This document shows positions 56,948 through 64,000 of a stretch of 64,000 nt of DNA, one piece after another (within the stretch, counting starts at the first letter, position 1; each line of letters opens with the position of its first letter). The translations under genes and the position numbers were made by a program. Location: positions 40,288 to 104,287 of the forward strand of contig NZ_JACIFV010000023.1 of NCBI RefSeq assembly GCF_014197535.1, written 5' to 3'. The notes under the pieces are model-generated. The model was not told the origin of the DNA, did not search any database, and saw nothing but the letters and a program-made list of their open reading frames with translations. This stretch comes from Rhizobium aethiopicum. GTDB taxonomy: Bacteria; Pseudomonadota; Alphaproteobacteria; Rhizobiales; Rhizobiaceae.

Positions 56948-58231
56948 TCATTCGCCGCTCTCCCGCAAGCTAACCTTGCCAAATGAAATAACGTTAGAGA
57001 CGGGTCCGGCGGAAATAATTTTTTTGATGTGACGTTCCCAACGGAATAGCGCTTCCCGCTTTTCCGTTTCGTAGCGGGCATGATTGTAGTGGGCGGCAAC
57101 GCCGACGCGGGCGTGGTTGAGGATCGCCTCCACCGTATGCGGCGCTACGCCAAGATCGCCCAACCGCGTGGCAAGCGTGCGTCTCAGGTCATGCAACGTA
57201 AAGGGCTCCAACTTCACTTCATCGGGATCGTTACCACTTTCTTCGGCTTCGCTCCGGACTATTTTCATCATGGCTTCATCAAGCCGCCGTTTGCCGCGCG
57301 AATAGCCCGAAATGCTAGTGTCGCCATTGGTCGATAAAATAAAATCGCTCTGGCCAAGGACCTTAGGCAAGCTAGTCAAAATCGAGACCGCCGTCGGCGC
57401 CAATGCAACCACTTGCTCGTTTCCGTTCTTCGCCCTTCCGCCTGGAATCGTCCAGCCCGGCTCCTTGCCGGTTAAATCGAATTCCGGCCAGCTAGCGGCC
57501 GCAACCTCCTCGCGGCGCTGGCCAGTCAAGATGAGCAGTTGCACCATTGGGCCGAACGGCCACCCGATGGCCTCGGCACCTTTCCAGACCCACCGCAGTT
57601 CAGAATCGGAAAGCACGCGCTTGCGCTTGACTACTGGGGCGGGAACAGGAACGCCGACGCAGGGTGATGCGTCCAGCCAGCCGGTGCCGACCGCCCAACT
57701 GAAGAACTTGCGCGTGAGCGCTAGCAGGCGTACCGCCGCCTGAGGCCGGCCGCTTTCAACAACGTCGTCCAGCATGGTGACGATATCGCGCCGGCGGATA
57801 GCAGCAACGTGCTTCCCCTTCCAACGTGGTATCAGTTCCTTGTCGATGTAGCGCTGTTGCGCCTGTGCCGTGCTGTCGCGGTTCTTGCGCTTGACGTGCC
57901 GCTTCACAAATTGGGCGAGCACGTTCTCAATCAGATTGTCGTCGGAGAGCAGTTCTTTCTTCTCGGCGCGCGGATCGCGGCCCTCGTCATAGGCGCGCAT
58001 AATTCGGCCGGCCTCTTTGCGGGCATCGGCGAGCTTCCAGGCGCCGACGCTCCCGATAGTGAATTTCGGTTTGCCCTTGTAGCGAACGGCCCAGCTCTTC
58101 CCGCCACCCGGAAGAGGCTGGATGATTAAATAAAAGCCCTTCAAACTGGGATCGGGTATCTCCTGCCGCTTGTCGGTTGCTGCGACGGCCTCGACCCATT
58201 TTGCCGTAAATGCGCTCTTCGCCTTTGTCAT
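56948..58231 (-). CDS. Tyrosine integrase (DUF4102 type)
   Basis: A 427-residue P4/CP4-type integrase. The N-terminal arm-binding DUF4102 domain includes GGKSWAVRYKGKPKFTIGSV, then a SAM-like core-binding domain. Catalytic residues are the Arg in LTGQRREEVAAASW, HDLRRTLATRLG, and the Tyr in AAHYNHARY. It targets the tRNA-Thr 3' end. The start at 58231 (MTKAKSAF) is preferred; the longer frame runs through a purine-rich leader. It lies next to attR. Confidence 0.92.
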   Translation of the reverse strand: MTKAKSAFTAKWVEAVAATDKRQEIPDPSLKGFYLIIQPLPGGGKSWAVRYKGKPKFTIGSVGAWKLADARKEAGRIMRAYDEGRDPRAEKKELLSDDNLIENVLAQFVKRHVKRKNRDSTAQAQQRYIDKELIPRWKGKHVAAIRRRDIVTMLDDVVESGRPQAAVRLLALTRKFFSWAVGTGWLDASPCVGVPVPAPVVKRKRVLSDSELRWVWKGAEAIGWPFGPMVQLLILTGQRREEVAAASWPEFDLTGKEPGWTIPGGRAKNGNEQVVALAPTAVSILTSLPKVLGQSDFILSTNGDTSISGYSRGKRRLDEAMMKIVRSEAEESGNDPDEVKLEPFTLHDLRRTLATRLGDLGVAPHTVEAILNHARVGVAAHYNHARYETEKREALFRWERHIKKIISAGPVSNVISFGKVSLRESGE

Positions 58232-58264
58232 TCTCCACCCCTCAAATTTTTCCCCGGAACATCC

Positions 58265-58393
58265 GGGGGAATGCTGGGGGAAAATTATAGAGGCGATTGC
58301 CAATGTTAGCTAATGTTAAATTCTTATATGTTAACCCTCTGTAATTTAACTGTTATTCTCGATTATTTGCTAAGACTAGGTTAGACGATGTTA
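58265..58393. promoter_or_regulatory. Candidate integrase arm-type sites near attR
   Basis: A tandem GGGGGAAT / GGGGGAAAATT pair (58265-58286) has a counterpart at 40753-40775 near attL. Four ATGTTA copies follow at 58303, 58313, 58328 and 58388. Repeats this close to attR are where arm-binding sites are expected. Confidence 0.4.
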
Positions 58394-58417
58394 GGCTAAT
58401 TTTTGGGCTGACACGTT

Positions 58418-58468
58418 ATTCGTAATGATGGGGTCACGTGTTCGAGTCACGTAAGCGGCACCAAAAAC
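58418..58468 (+). repeat. attR (51-bp direct repeat)
   Basis: Exact copy of 40641-40691, covering the tRNA-Thr anticodon loop to the CCA plus AAAAC. The preceding sequence does not complete a tRNA, so the functional tRNA is the left copy only. Confidence 0.93.
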
Positions 58469-58859
58469 CTCTATGCCTAGCAAATCGCTGACGGTCATGC
58501 CGCCGGCTGCACCAAATGCGACCGCGCCGATGACCAAACCCGGCACCCTGAACAGCACCGATTTCTTCTGCGGATTGCGATAAACCGGACGCATGCCCCA
58601 TCTCCGCCATTTCGCGCGAAAGATCGTACCTGCGTTGGCGCGCGGCGAACATCTGTCCAAAAGGAGTATCTCGCACTGCCAAGCACGGCTATGTGCATTC
58701 TGGCACGGGGGACTTTAGCGGGAATCGCCTGAAATGCTCCTCATGCGCGCTAAGAGAGGAAAATTGTTCGGGCACGCTTGGTCGATCCGCAAGGACCGCA
58801 GGATCGCCGCGACCCCCATCGTCACCTATCCACGGATGACGGGCAGCGGACAGGGGGCC
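58469..58859. other. 391-base right flank of the element
   Basis: A minus-strand frame from 58594 reads MRPVYRNPQKKSVLFRVPGL and VIGAVAFGAAGGMTVSDLLG before running into attR, which looks like a membrane-protein N-terminus whose continuation is missing. The rest holds nothing I can support. Confidence 0.35.
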
Positions 58860-59525
58860 TCAGAGTGGCGGCGAAACATTGTCGATGTTTTGCGCCATGT
58901 CGTAAGTGGAAACCGCCCCAACCTGCTCCTCGGTAAACGAAAGCACGTAACTGAAGGGTGTAAAGAGCCAATGATCTGAGTGTGCGCTCTTGTACGCTGC
59001 CACGCCCCCAAAATGAACACTGGCTAGACCTCCCGCATTGGGCCTGTACATCACGGGGTAGGTACCTGATTCGGTATAAGTCTCGCCTGGGAAGATCGTA
59101 TAGCCAAATGAAGCATGCGAAGGGTTGTCGAAATTTTTCTGTGCATCCATGATTTGCTGCACAGCCGCGGAAGTTGGCTGGTCGCGCGTAAGGTGACACA
59201 TCGCCCTTGTTGCTGGCCTATTGCCGAGGTTCGCCATGGTAGTCTTTAGAAGAATCGACCGTATTCCGTCGCCGTCATCAACAGTCGTCCCCTCGACTGT
59301 CATTGACACCTTTATCCACGGTCGCTGATCACCTGCAATTGCGGCGAGTTCATCCCGCTGTATCGCGATCTGCTCTTTCAGCAGGGCTTCATTTTGTGCG
59401 GCCGCGCTTCGCGTCGCAGTCACCGTCCACTTTGCGGCCAACAGCGCCATGAATCCTGCAATGGCGGTGGCCACGGCCGATGCGCCTCCAGCGAGCGCGC
59501 TCCATTCACTTGTACCCCACGCCAT
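58860..59525 (-). CDS. Membrane-anchored hypothetical protein
   Basis: A 221-residue protein with one N-terminal TM helix (about 10-32), a short coiled coil (NEALLKEQIAIQRDELAAIA) and a C-terminal beta domain (RPWIKVSMTVEGTTVDDGDG, ILLKTTMANLGNRPATRAMC, YTIFPGETYTESGTYPVMYR). The layout is common among accessory proteins of rhizobia. It lies downstream of HTH remnant D on the same strand. Function is unknown. Confidence 0.65.
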   Translation of the reverse strand: MAWGTSEWSALAGGASAVATAIAGFMALLAAKWTVTATRSAAAQNEALLKEQIAIQRDELAAIAGDQRPWIKVSMTVEGTTVDDGDGIRSILLKTTMANLGNRPATRAMCHLTRDQPTSAAVQQIMDAQKNFDNPSHASFGYTIFPGETYTESGTYPVMYRPNAGGLASVHFGGVAAYKSAHSDHWLFTPFSYVLSFTEEQVGAVSTYDMAQNIDNVSPPL

Positions 59526-59765
59526 TACCAGTCCTCAATTTTCAAATGTATCGTCAAAGCCTAGAGACATTAGATATTCTTACACGGAATGAATGCAGAG
59601 TTTGTCTCGGCAGAGCCGAGCCAAAAATGTTCGATGCCGGTCGAAGCTGAGTGAGGTCTAATGCAGTTCTCATTTCGGCGTTATTACATGAAAGCCATTA
59701 GCGCGGAAGGTAGGGCCTCGGCCCCCCCGTCGGCGAATGGCGGCCCTAGCTCCGCAAGAACAGGT

Positions 59766-60031
59766 TCATCCGCTAAGCGCGAATGTGGGTGCCCGCGACG
59801 CCACATCATCGATGCCCGCGGCGATACGGAGCAATTGCAGAAGCGCGGCTTGACGCTTAGCAGCGCCTCGATCCAACTCGGGCCGGTAGCGCCTCGCCGT
59901 GTCTTCTCGGAGGCGTCGAGAACGCTGCAGATTTGCGCCTGCTGGATGCCCTGAGAGGCGAGCATCTGGACGAGACGGCTGTCCGTTTGCGATGAGGCGC
60001 CGCCGGCGTGCTTTTCGGGTGCTTCATGCAT
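59766..60031 (-). pseudogene. Frameshifted copy D of the phage-type HTH protein, outside the element
   Basis: The first part reads MHEAPEKHAGGASS then LVQMLASQGIQQAQICSVLD and ASEKT. The homologous continuation, RYRPELDRGAAK then LLQLLRIAAGIDDVASRA, is in another frame and ends at 59766. A net one-base shift near 59900 separates the two halves. It lies 1.3 kb right of attR, pointing to remains of an earlier related insertion. Confidence 0.65.
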
Positions 60032-60270
60032 AGACGGAATAACTGCCATCGACGAGATAAATGGCTGATAATTTTACCCGAAGCATATTCACGCCGGCAG
60101 CTGTGCCAACTGAATGAAGAGAGTGAACGCCAGGCGCCGCTCGCTGCAAGCCTCCGTTATGGCATGTCACTCACGCCAGTGCCCGCCCACCGATGGAGTG
60201 CCGCGGCATACTGGCGCATCTGCTGGAGGTGCGGTCGAGCGGCAGGCAGTTGCAGATCGGTCGTCCGGCT

Positions 60271-61407
60271 CTAGGTCGCCACCTGCCTCTGTTGCGTCAG
60301 GCGCCTGCCAACCGACTGACCGGGCAGCTCGATGAACTTGTAGCCTAGGAAGGACAGGACATAGACGGCGGGGATGGTGACGATCAGCGTCGCCAGCCAA
60401 CGGGCGGGATTGCTGAGATCGGTATTGCCGATCAGCCAGGCGATCACGGGCTGCATGATGAGCAGGTGAATGAGATAGGCCCCGAAGGAAAGTTCCCCGA
60501 GATTTCGAAAGAAGCTGTTGCCGAGCACCGAATTGACCGAGCGCGAATAATGGCCGGCGGAACCCGGGAAACGATCGGCGTGCACCAGGACAAAGAACAG
60601 CGCGACGATCCCTACGCGTACGCTTTCGTGCAGCACGGTCACGTCGCCGCCGAGAGGGATGAGGACCAGCAGAGCCGAGATCGCAAAGGCGAGGTAAGCT
60701 CTACCCTGCGACATCCATAATGCACCCGCGAGCAGCATGCCGGCGGCGAAGATGTGCATTTTCATCGGTAGAAACGACGGCATCGGGAAGCGGAAACCCA
60801 GGTGATGGACCACCCAGGCGGCAGTGACGGCCAAGCCGACGGTGACGAGCATGCCCTTCAGCCAGCCCAGCCGCCCGAGAACGATCATGATGAAGGGCAA
60901 AGCCGCATAGAACTGCATTTCCAGGCCGATGCTCCAATCGGGAAGCGCCGTGCGGAAGGCATGGGCCGGGGACAAGCCGAACAGGAAGGAAAGATGCATC
61001 AGGTAGTTGGTCAGGCTATCGTCCAGATAGCGGGATGCCGCTTGCGGCGGATTGCCGTTGAACGCGTCAATGACCATCCTTGCCTGATAGATCTCGGACC
61101 CGGCGATGAGAGCAATTACCAGCATGACGTAATAGAGCGGTGCGATGCGGAAGAAGCGACGAGCCCAGAAGACCGCCCACGTTTGCGGGCTCTCCCATGG
61201 CTCTCTGGCCTTGCGTCGCTGATAGTGGAACACCATCAGGAAGCCCGAGAGCATGATGAACAGGTCGACCCCCAGCTCGGGATCTCCGATAATCGGCACC
61301 TTGAAGCCCGTCAGGATGTGCGCATGGCCGATCAGCACCCAAAGCGCTGCCAAACCCCGCAAACCATCCAGACATTCGATGCGTCTGCCGCCTTTCATCG
61401 CGTCCAT
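60271..61407 (-). CDS. Acyltransferase family 3 membrane protein
   Basis: A 378-residue protein with about ten TM helices. RIECLDGLRGLAALWVLIGH carries the conserved His/Arg region, GVDLFIMLSGFLMVFHY and RRFFRIAPLYYV follow, and the C-terminus has ELSFGAYLIHLLIMQP. The family O-acylates surface polysaccharides or Nod-type oligosaccharides. Its target is unknown here; no polysaccharide genes are adjacent. Confidence 0.88.
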   Translation of the reverse strand: MDAMKGGRRIECLDGLRGLAALWVLIGHAHILTGFKVPIIGDPELGVDLFIMLSGFLMVFHYQRRKAREPWESPQTWAVFWARRFFRIAPLYYVMLVIALIAGSEIYQARMVIDAFNGNPPQAASRYLDDSLTNYLMHLSFLFGLSPAHAFRTALPDWSIGLEMQFYAALPFIMIVLGRLGWLKGMLVTVGLAVTAAWVVHHLGFRFPMPSFLPMKMHIFAAGMLLAGALWMSQGRAYLAFAISALLVLIPLGGDVTVLHESVRVGIVALFFVLVHADRFPGSAGHYSRSVNSVLGNSFFRNLGELSFGAYLIHLLIMQPVIAWLIGNTDLSNPARWLATLIVTIPAVYVLSFLGYKFIELPGQSVGRRLTQQRQVAT

Positions 61408-61636
61408 GAGATACCTCTATCCATTCGTATCCGCGGGCAGGGTTAGCATCTTCGACGGCAACCGGATAGTGTTGAGCGGATTTTAGTGGGCTGCGACACA
61501 ACTCGCGCGGGTACACAGTCGATCAAGGTCGGGGTGTCAGACGGCCAGCTTCGTCCCTTCGAGTGCGGAATATCGGGAAGGAACATGCCGCTCCCGAGCA
61601 GGTTTCTCTCTTGAGACAACAAGGATGGAGAAGACC

Positions 61637-61993
61637 ATGTCCTGCAAACTCATCGCAATATCCTTCCTTTCCATCGCTCTTGCCGGCTCGGCTCTCGCCC
61701 AGACAGCCGGCGGGGCGAATTCCAGCGGGCGGCTTTCGGTGGCGCCCATTATCGGCGGCTCGGGCAATACAGGCACGGGTTCGACTAGCACCGGCTCCGC
61801 CGGTACGGGGTCGACCAGCAGCGGTTCCGTCGGCACCGATTCCGGTACAACCGGCAGCACCAGCGGCAATGGCGGCGTCGATCTCAACAGTGGCCGCAGC
61901 ACGATCAATCCGGGCGGCCTCAATCCGGATCTCCAGCAGACACCGGGCTGCACCGACGGCAGCGGTTCGATGAGCGAGGCATGCCAACAGTGA
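61637..61993 (+). CDS. Secreted Gly/Ser/Thr-rich repeat protein
   Basis: A 118-residue protein with a signal peptide (MSCKLIAISFLSIALAGSAL, cleavage after ALA-Q). The mature part is low-complexity, with repeated GTGSTSTGS-like units at about 45-85, and ends GCTDGSGSMSEACQQ with two Cys. The start at 61637 follows GGAG with good spacing; 61625 is an alternative. Function is unknown. Confidence 0.7.
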   Translation: MSCKLIAISFLSIALAGSALAQTAGGANSSGRLSVAPIIGGSGNTGTGSTSTGSAGTGSTSSGSVGTDSGTTGSTSGNGGVDLNSGRSTINPGGLNPDLQQTPGCTDGSGSMSEACQQ

Positions 61994-62226
61994 GAATGGC
62001 GAGCGCCAGCCTGCCGACAGAATGAGTGCCCGGCCGTGATGGCGCCGGGCCTTCATTTCAACAGTCGTCGCTGACGTCGCGCAAATTGGCGGCGGCCTAA
62101 GAGAATTGCTTTACCGGCCGGCATTCCGGTCGTACAAGAACAGCATCCCTCCGCACATGGCGATCGCCACACTCAGCCAGCCTGCCGATATCTCCGGCGT
62201 CCGCGGAGCACCCGAAGAGGACCGCC

Positions 62227-63717
62227 ATGTCGAATGCAGCGCATCGCTCGAACCGCGTGCTTGTCGTCGCGACCATCATGGTGGCGACATTCATGGTCGC
62301 CATCGAGGCGACGATCGTGGCGACGGCGATGCCGCGCATCGTCGGCCAGCTCGGCGGCTTTTCCTATTACAGCTGGGTGTTTTCGGCCTTCCTGCTGGCG
62401 CAGTCGACGACCACGGTCATCTACGGCAAGCTTTCCGATATTTTCGGACGCAAGCCGGTGCTGATCGGCGGCATCCTCATCTTCCTCGCCGGCTCTTTGC
62501 TCTGCGGCTTTGCCTGGTCGATGATGTCGCTGGTGCTGTTCCGGCTGCTGCAGGGGCTCGGCGCCGGCGCGATCCAGCCGGTGACGATGACCATCATCGG
62601 CGATCTCTTCAAGCTCGAGGAACGCGGCCGAGTGCAGGGCGCGATGGCGACCGTCTGGGCGACATCGGCCGTCGTCGGGCCGCTTGCCGGCGGCATCATC
62701 GTCGACAATATTTCCTGGGCCTGGATCTTCTGGATCAACCTGCCGATCGGCATCGTCTCGATCATCGCCTTCATGATTTTCCTGAAGGAGGACGTCGCGC
62801 ATAAACAAGCAAAGATCGATTACCTCGGATCGGTGCTGTTCTCGATCTCGATCGTCGCCCTGTTGGTGATGCTGACGGAAACCGATGCGAGCGCCTGGAT
62901 CCTGCTGTCGCTCTTCGCCGTCTTCGTCGTCTCGGGGCTCTTCTTCCTCGCCCAGGAGAGGCGGGCGCCGGAGCCGATCATTTCGATCGCGCTCTGGAGC
63001 CGCCGGCTGATCGCGACCGGCAATGCCGCCACCCTGCTGGCCGGCATGGCGCTGATCGGGCTTTCCACCATCCTGCCGATCTACGTGCAGGGCGTGCTCG
63101 GCCGCACGCCCATCGTCGCCGGTTTCACGCTGACCATGCTCATCGTCGGCTGGCCCTTAGCGGTGATGCTCTCCAGCCGCTTTTACCGCGCCTTCGGCAT
63201 TCGCCGGACCCTGCGCGTCGGCAGCCTGATGTTTCCGTTCGGCGCCTGCTTCCTGCTGTTCCTGACGCCCGAAAGCTCGCCTGCTCTGGCCGGCGCCGGC
63301 TCGTTCTTCATGGGCTTTGGCATGGGCCTGATCAGCCTGACGAGCATCGTGCTGGTGCAGGACAGCGTCGAATGGTCGATGCGCGGCAGCGCCACGGCCT
63401 CGATCATCTTCGCCCGCAGCCTCGGCAATACGCTCGGCGCCACCGTGCTCGGCGCCATTCTCAATGCCGGCATCAGCCATTATGCGAGCGGCGAAACCGC
63501 GGCCGCCCTTCATAAAGCGCTGAACCAGCCGACCGGGCTCTCGGCGCTCGCCGCCGATCCGGCGATCCGCAGCATCTTCGACGCGGCCCTGCACTGGAGC
63601 TTCTGGGGCGTGGTCGTCGTCGCGGTGCTGACCTTCTTCACCACCTGGCTGATCCCCGTCGGCCACCGCCAGACACGCGAAGAGCCGGCGGTGGCAAGCG
63701 AGGCGGCCTCGCATTGA
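62227..63717 (+). CDS. MFS drug exporter (DHA2, 14-TM type)
   Basis: A 496-residue transporter with about 14 TM helices. MVAIEATIVATAMPRIVGQL is the family motif D region, GKLSDIFGRKPVLIGG motif A, and LFRLLQGLGAGAIQPVTMTI motif B/C. It should export drugs or metabolites using the proton gradient. No regulator or fusion-protein gene is adjacent. Confidence 0.9.
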   Translation: MSNAAHRSNRVLVVATIMVATFMVAIEATIVATAMPRIVGQLGGFSYYSWVFSAFLLAQSTTTVIYGKLSDIFGRKPVLIGGILIFLAGSLLCGFAWSMMSLVLFRLLQGLGAGAIQPVTMTIIGDLFKLEERGRVQGAMATVWATSAVVGPLAGGIIVDNISWAWIFWINLPIGIVSIIAFMIFLKEDVAHKQAKIDYLGSVLFSISIVALLVMLTETDASAWILLSLFAVFVVSGLFFLAQERRAPEPIISIALWSRRLIATGNAATLLAGMALIGLSTILPIYVQGVLGRTPIVAGFTLTMLIVGWPLAVMLSSRFYRAFGIRRTLRVGSLMFPFGACFLLFLTPESSPALAGAGSFFMGFGMGLISLTSIVLVQDSVEWSMRGSATASIIFARSLGNTLGATVLGAILNAGISHYASGETAAALHKALNQPTGLSALAADPAIRSIFDAALHWSFWGVVVVAVLTFFTTWLIPVGHRQTREEPAVASEAASH

Positions 63718-63792
63718 TAACTCTCTGCATGGGAGCGCCTGGCAGTTTGTTGACAAGGTCTTCTCCGTCATCACCGGAGATCGGTGAACACA

Positions 63793-63934
63793 GCCCCTCA
63801 TCCGCCTGCCGGCACCTTCTCCCCGTAAACGGGGCGAAGGGGATATGCCGCAACCTCTCCGTTTCTACCACCTCTCGCGGGGGCACGTCCCCTCGCCCCG
63901 CGAGCGGCAGGGCTGTCCGGGGAAAGTTCTGGGT
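63793..63934. repeat. Interspersed palindromic repeat, copy 3 (degenerate right end)
   Basis: Starts GCCCCTCATCCGCCTGCCGG as in copies 1 and 2, but after CCTCGCCCCGCGAG the right half diverges to GGGGAAAGTTCTGGGTGA. It fills most of the region after the MFS gene. Confidence 0.7.
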
Positions 63935-63965
63935 GAATCGAAATGCCGCAGGCGCATGCCCCGTC

Positions 63966-63990
63966 AGACGGAGGTTTTCCGTCTATTTTC
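63966..63990 (+). terminator. Weak terminator-like hairpin at window end
   Basis: AGACGGA and TCCGTCT form a 7-bp stem with a 5-base loop, followed by ATTTTC. It is 250 bases beyond the MFS stop, so its assignment is uncertain. Confidence 0.4.
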
Positions 63991-64000
63991 TGGTTGTCGA

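Larger units (their letters stand above)
40641..58468. mobile_element. 17.8-kb integrative element in tRNA-Thr
   Basis: Bounded by perfect 51-bp direct repeats (40641-40691 and 58418-58468) that contain the 3' half of tRNA-Thr plus AAAAC. The right end carries integrase and an AlpA-like excisionase. A leftward operon follows with a type IIB topoisomerase, replication proteins and small phage-type genes, then cargo. No capsid, portal, terminase, tail or conjugation gene is recognisable. It is either a phage satellite or remnant, or a non-conjugative integrated replicon. Confidence 0.88.

Noticed and set aside
40641..58468. Element considered as a complete prophage
   Set aside because: Integrase and replication-type genes are present, but no large terminase, portal, capsid or tail gene can be recognised in 17.8 kb.
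1..64000. CRISPR arrays, rRNA operons, insertion-sequence transposases
   Set aside because: No regularly spaced direct repeats, no rRNA-like sequence and no transposase signature were seen on either strand.

Overview
The window reads as a chromosomal segment of a Rhizobium-type alphaproteobacterium (R. leguminosarum/R. etli group). The grounds are high GC, gcrA, a SAM-II riboswitch in front of metZ, long PstC/PstA permeases, the phoR-pstSCAB-phoU-phoB order, and several palindromic intergenic repeats of the kind scattered through rhizobial genomes. All identifications come from reading the sequence; no database search was possible.

Layout. 1-12.4 kb is core chromosome: a TPR methyltransferase cut by the window edge, a CAP-domain lipoprotein, a MATE exporter, pyrD, a LuxR-type response regulator, an S24-type repressor, a thermonuclease-like protein, a TerB-like protein, a solute-binding protein, a chemoreceptor and a VOC protein with a terminator-bearing leader. 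12.5-20.4 kb is an accessory efflux block: SDR, NAD(P)-binding protein and MarR, then TetR, RND pump, membrane fusion protein and a divergent TetR. Paired copies of one operator lie 29 bp apart in two of its promoters. 20.4-28.1 kb returns to core genes: tRNA-Gly, dCTP deaminase, SAM-II riboswitch with metZ, apaG, hslO, argF, argD and gcrA. A candidate arginine-rich leader peptide and attenuator precede argD, and GANTC sites cluster before gcrA. 28.3-38 kb is the phosphate regulon (phoB, phoU, pstBACS, phoR, ppk2), with a three-repeat Pho box before pstS. A conserved hypothetical, a nitronate monooxygenase-like gene and tRNA-Thr(CGT) follow.

40.64-58.47 kb is a 17.8-kb integrative element in the 3' end of tRNA-Thr, bounded by perfect 51-bp direct repeats. 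It has integrase and excisionase genes at its right end and a leftward operon of phage replication type. No capsid, tail or terminase gene is recognisable. The operon is headed by a single polypeptide that joins a Topo VIB-like GHKL ATPase and transducer to a Topo VIA/Spo11-like tyrosine and Toprim half, a type IIB topoisomerase of the Topo VIII kind. Cargo includes an ADP-ribosyltransferase-like protein, a LigD-type DNA ligase, a DUF433/DUF5615 toxin-antitoxin pair, a small HEXXH protein, zinc-finger proteins and lipoproteins. One small phage-type HTH gene occurs four times (one intact, three broken), each time upstream of a different cargo gene; one copy lies outside the present element.

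58.5-64 kb holds the right flank: a membrane-anchored hypothetical, the fourth HTH remnant, an acyltransferase, a Gly/Ser/Thr-rich secreted protein, an MFS exporter and a third copy of an interspersed repeat.
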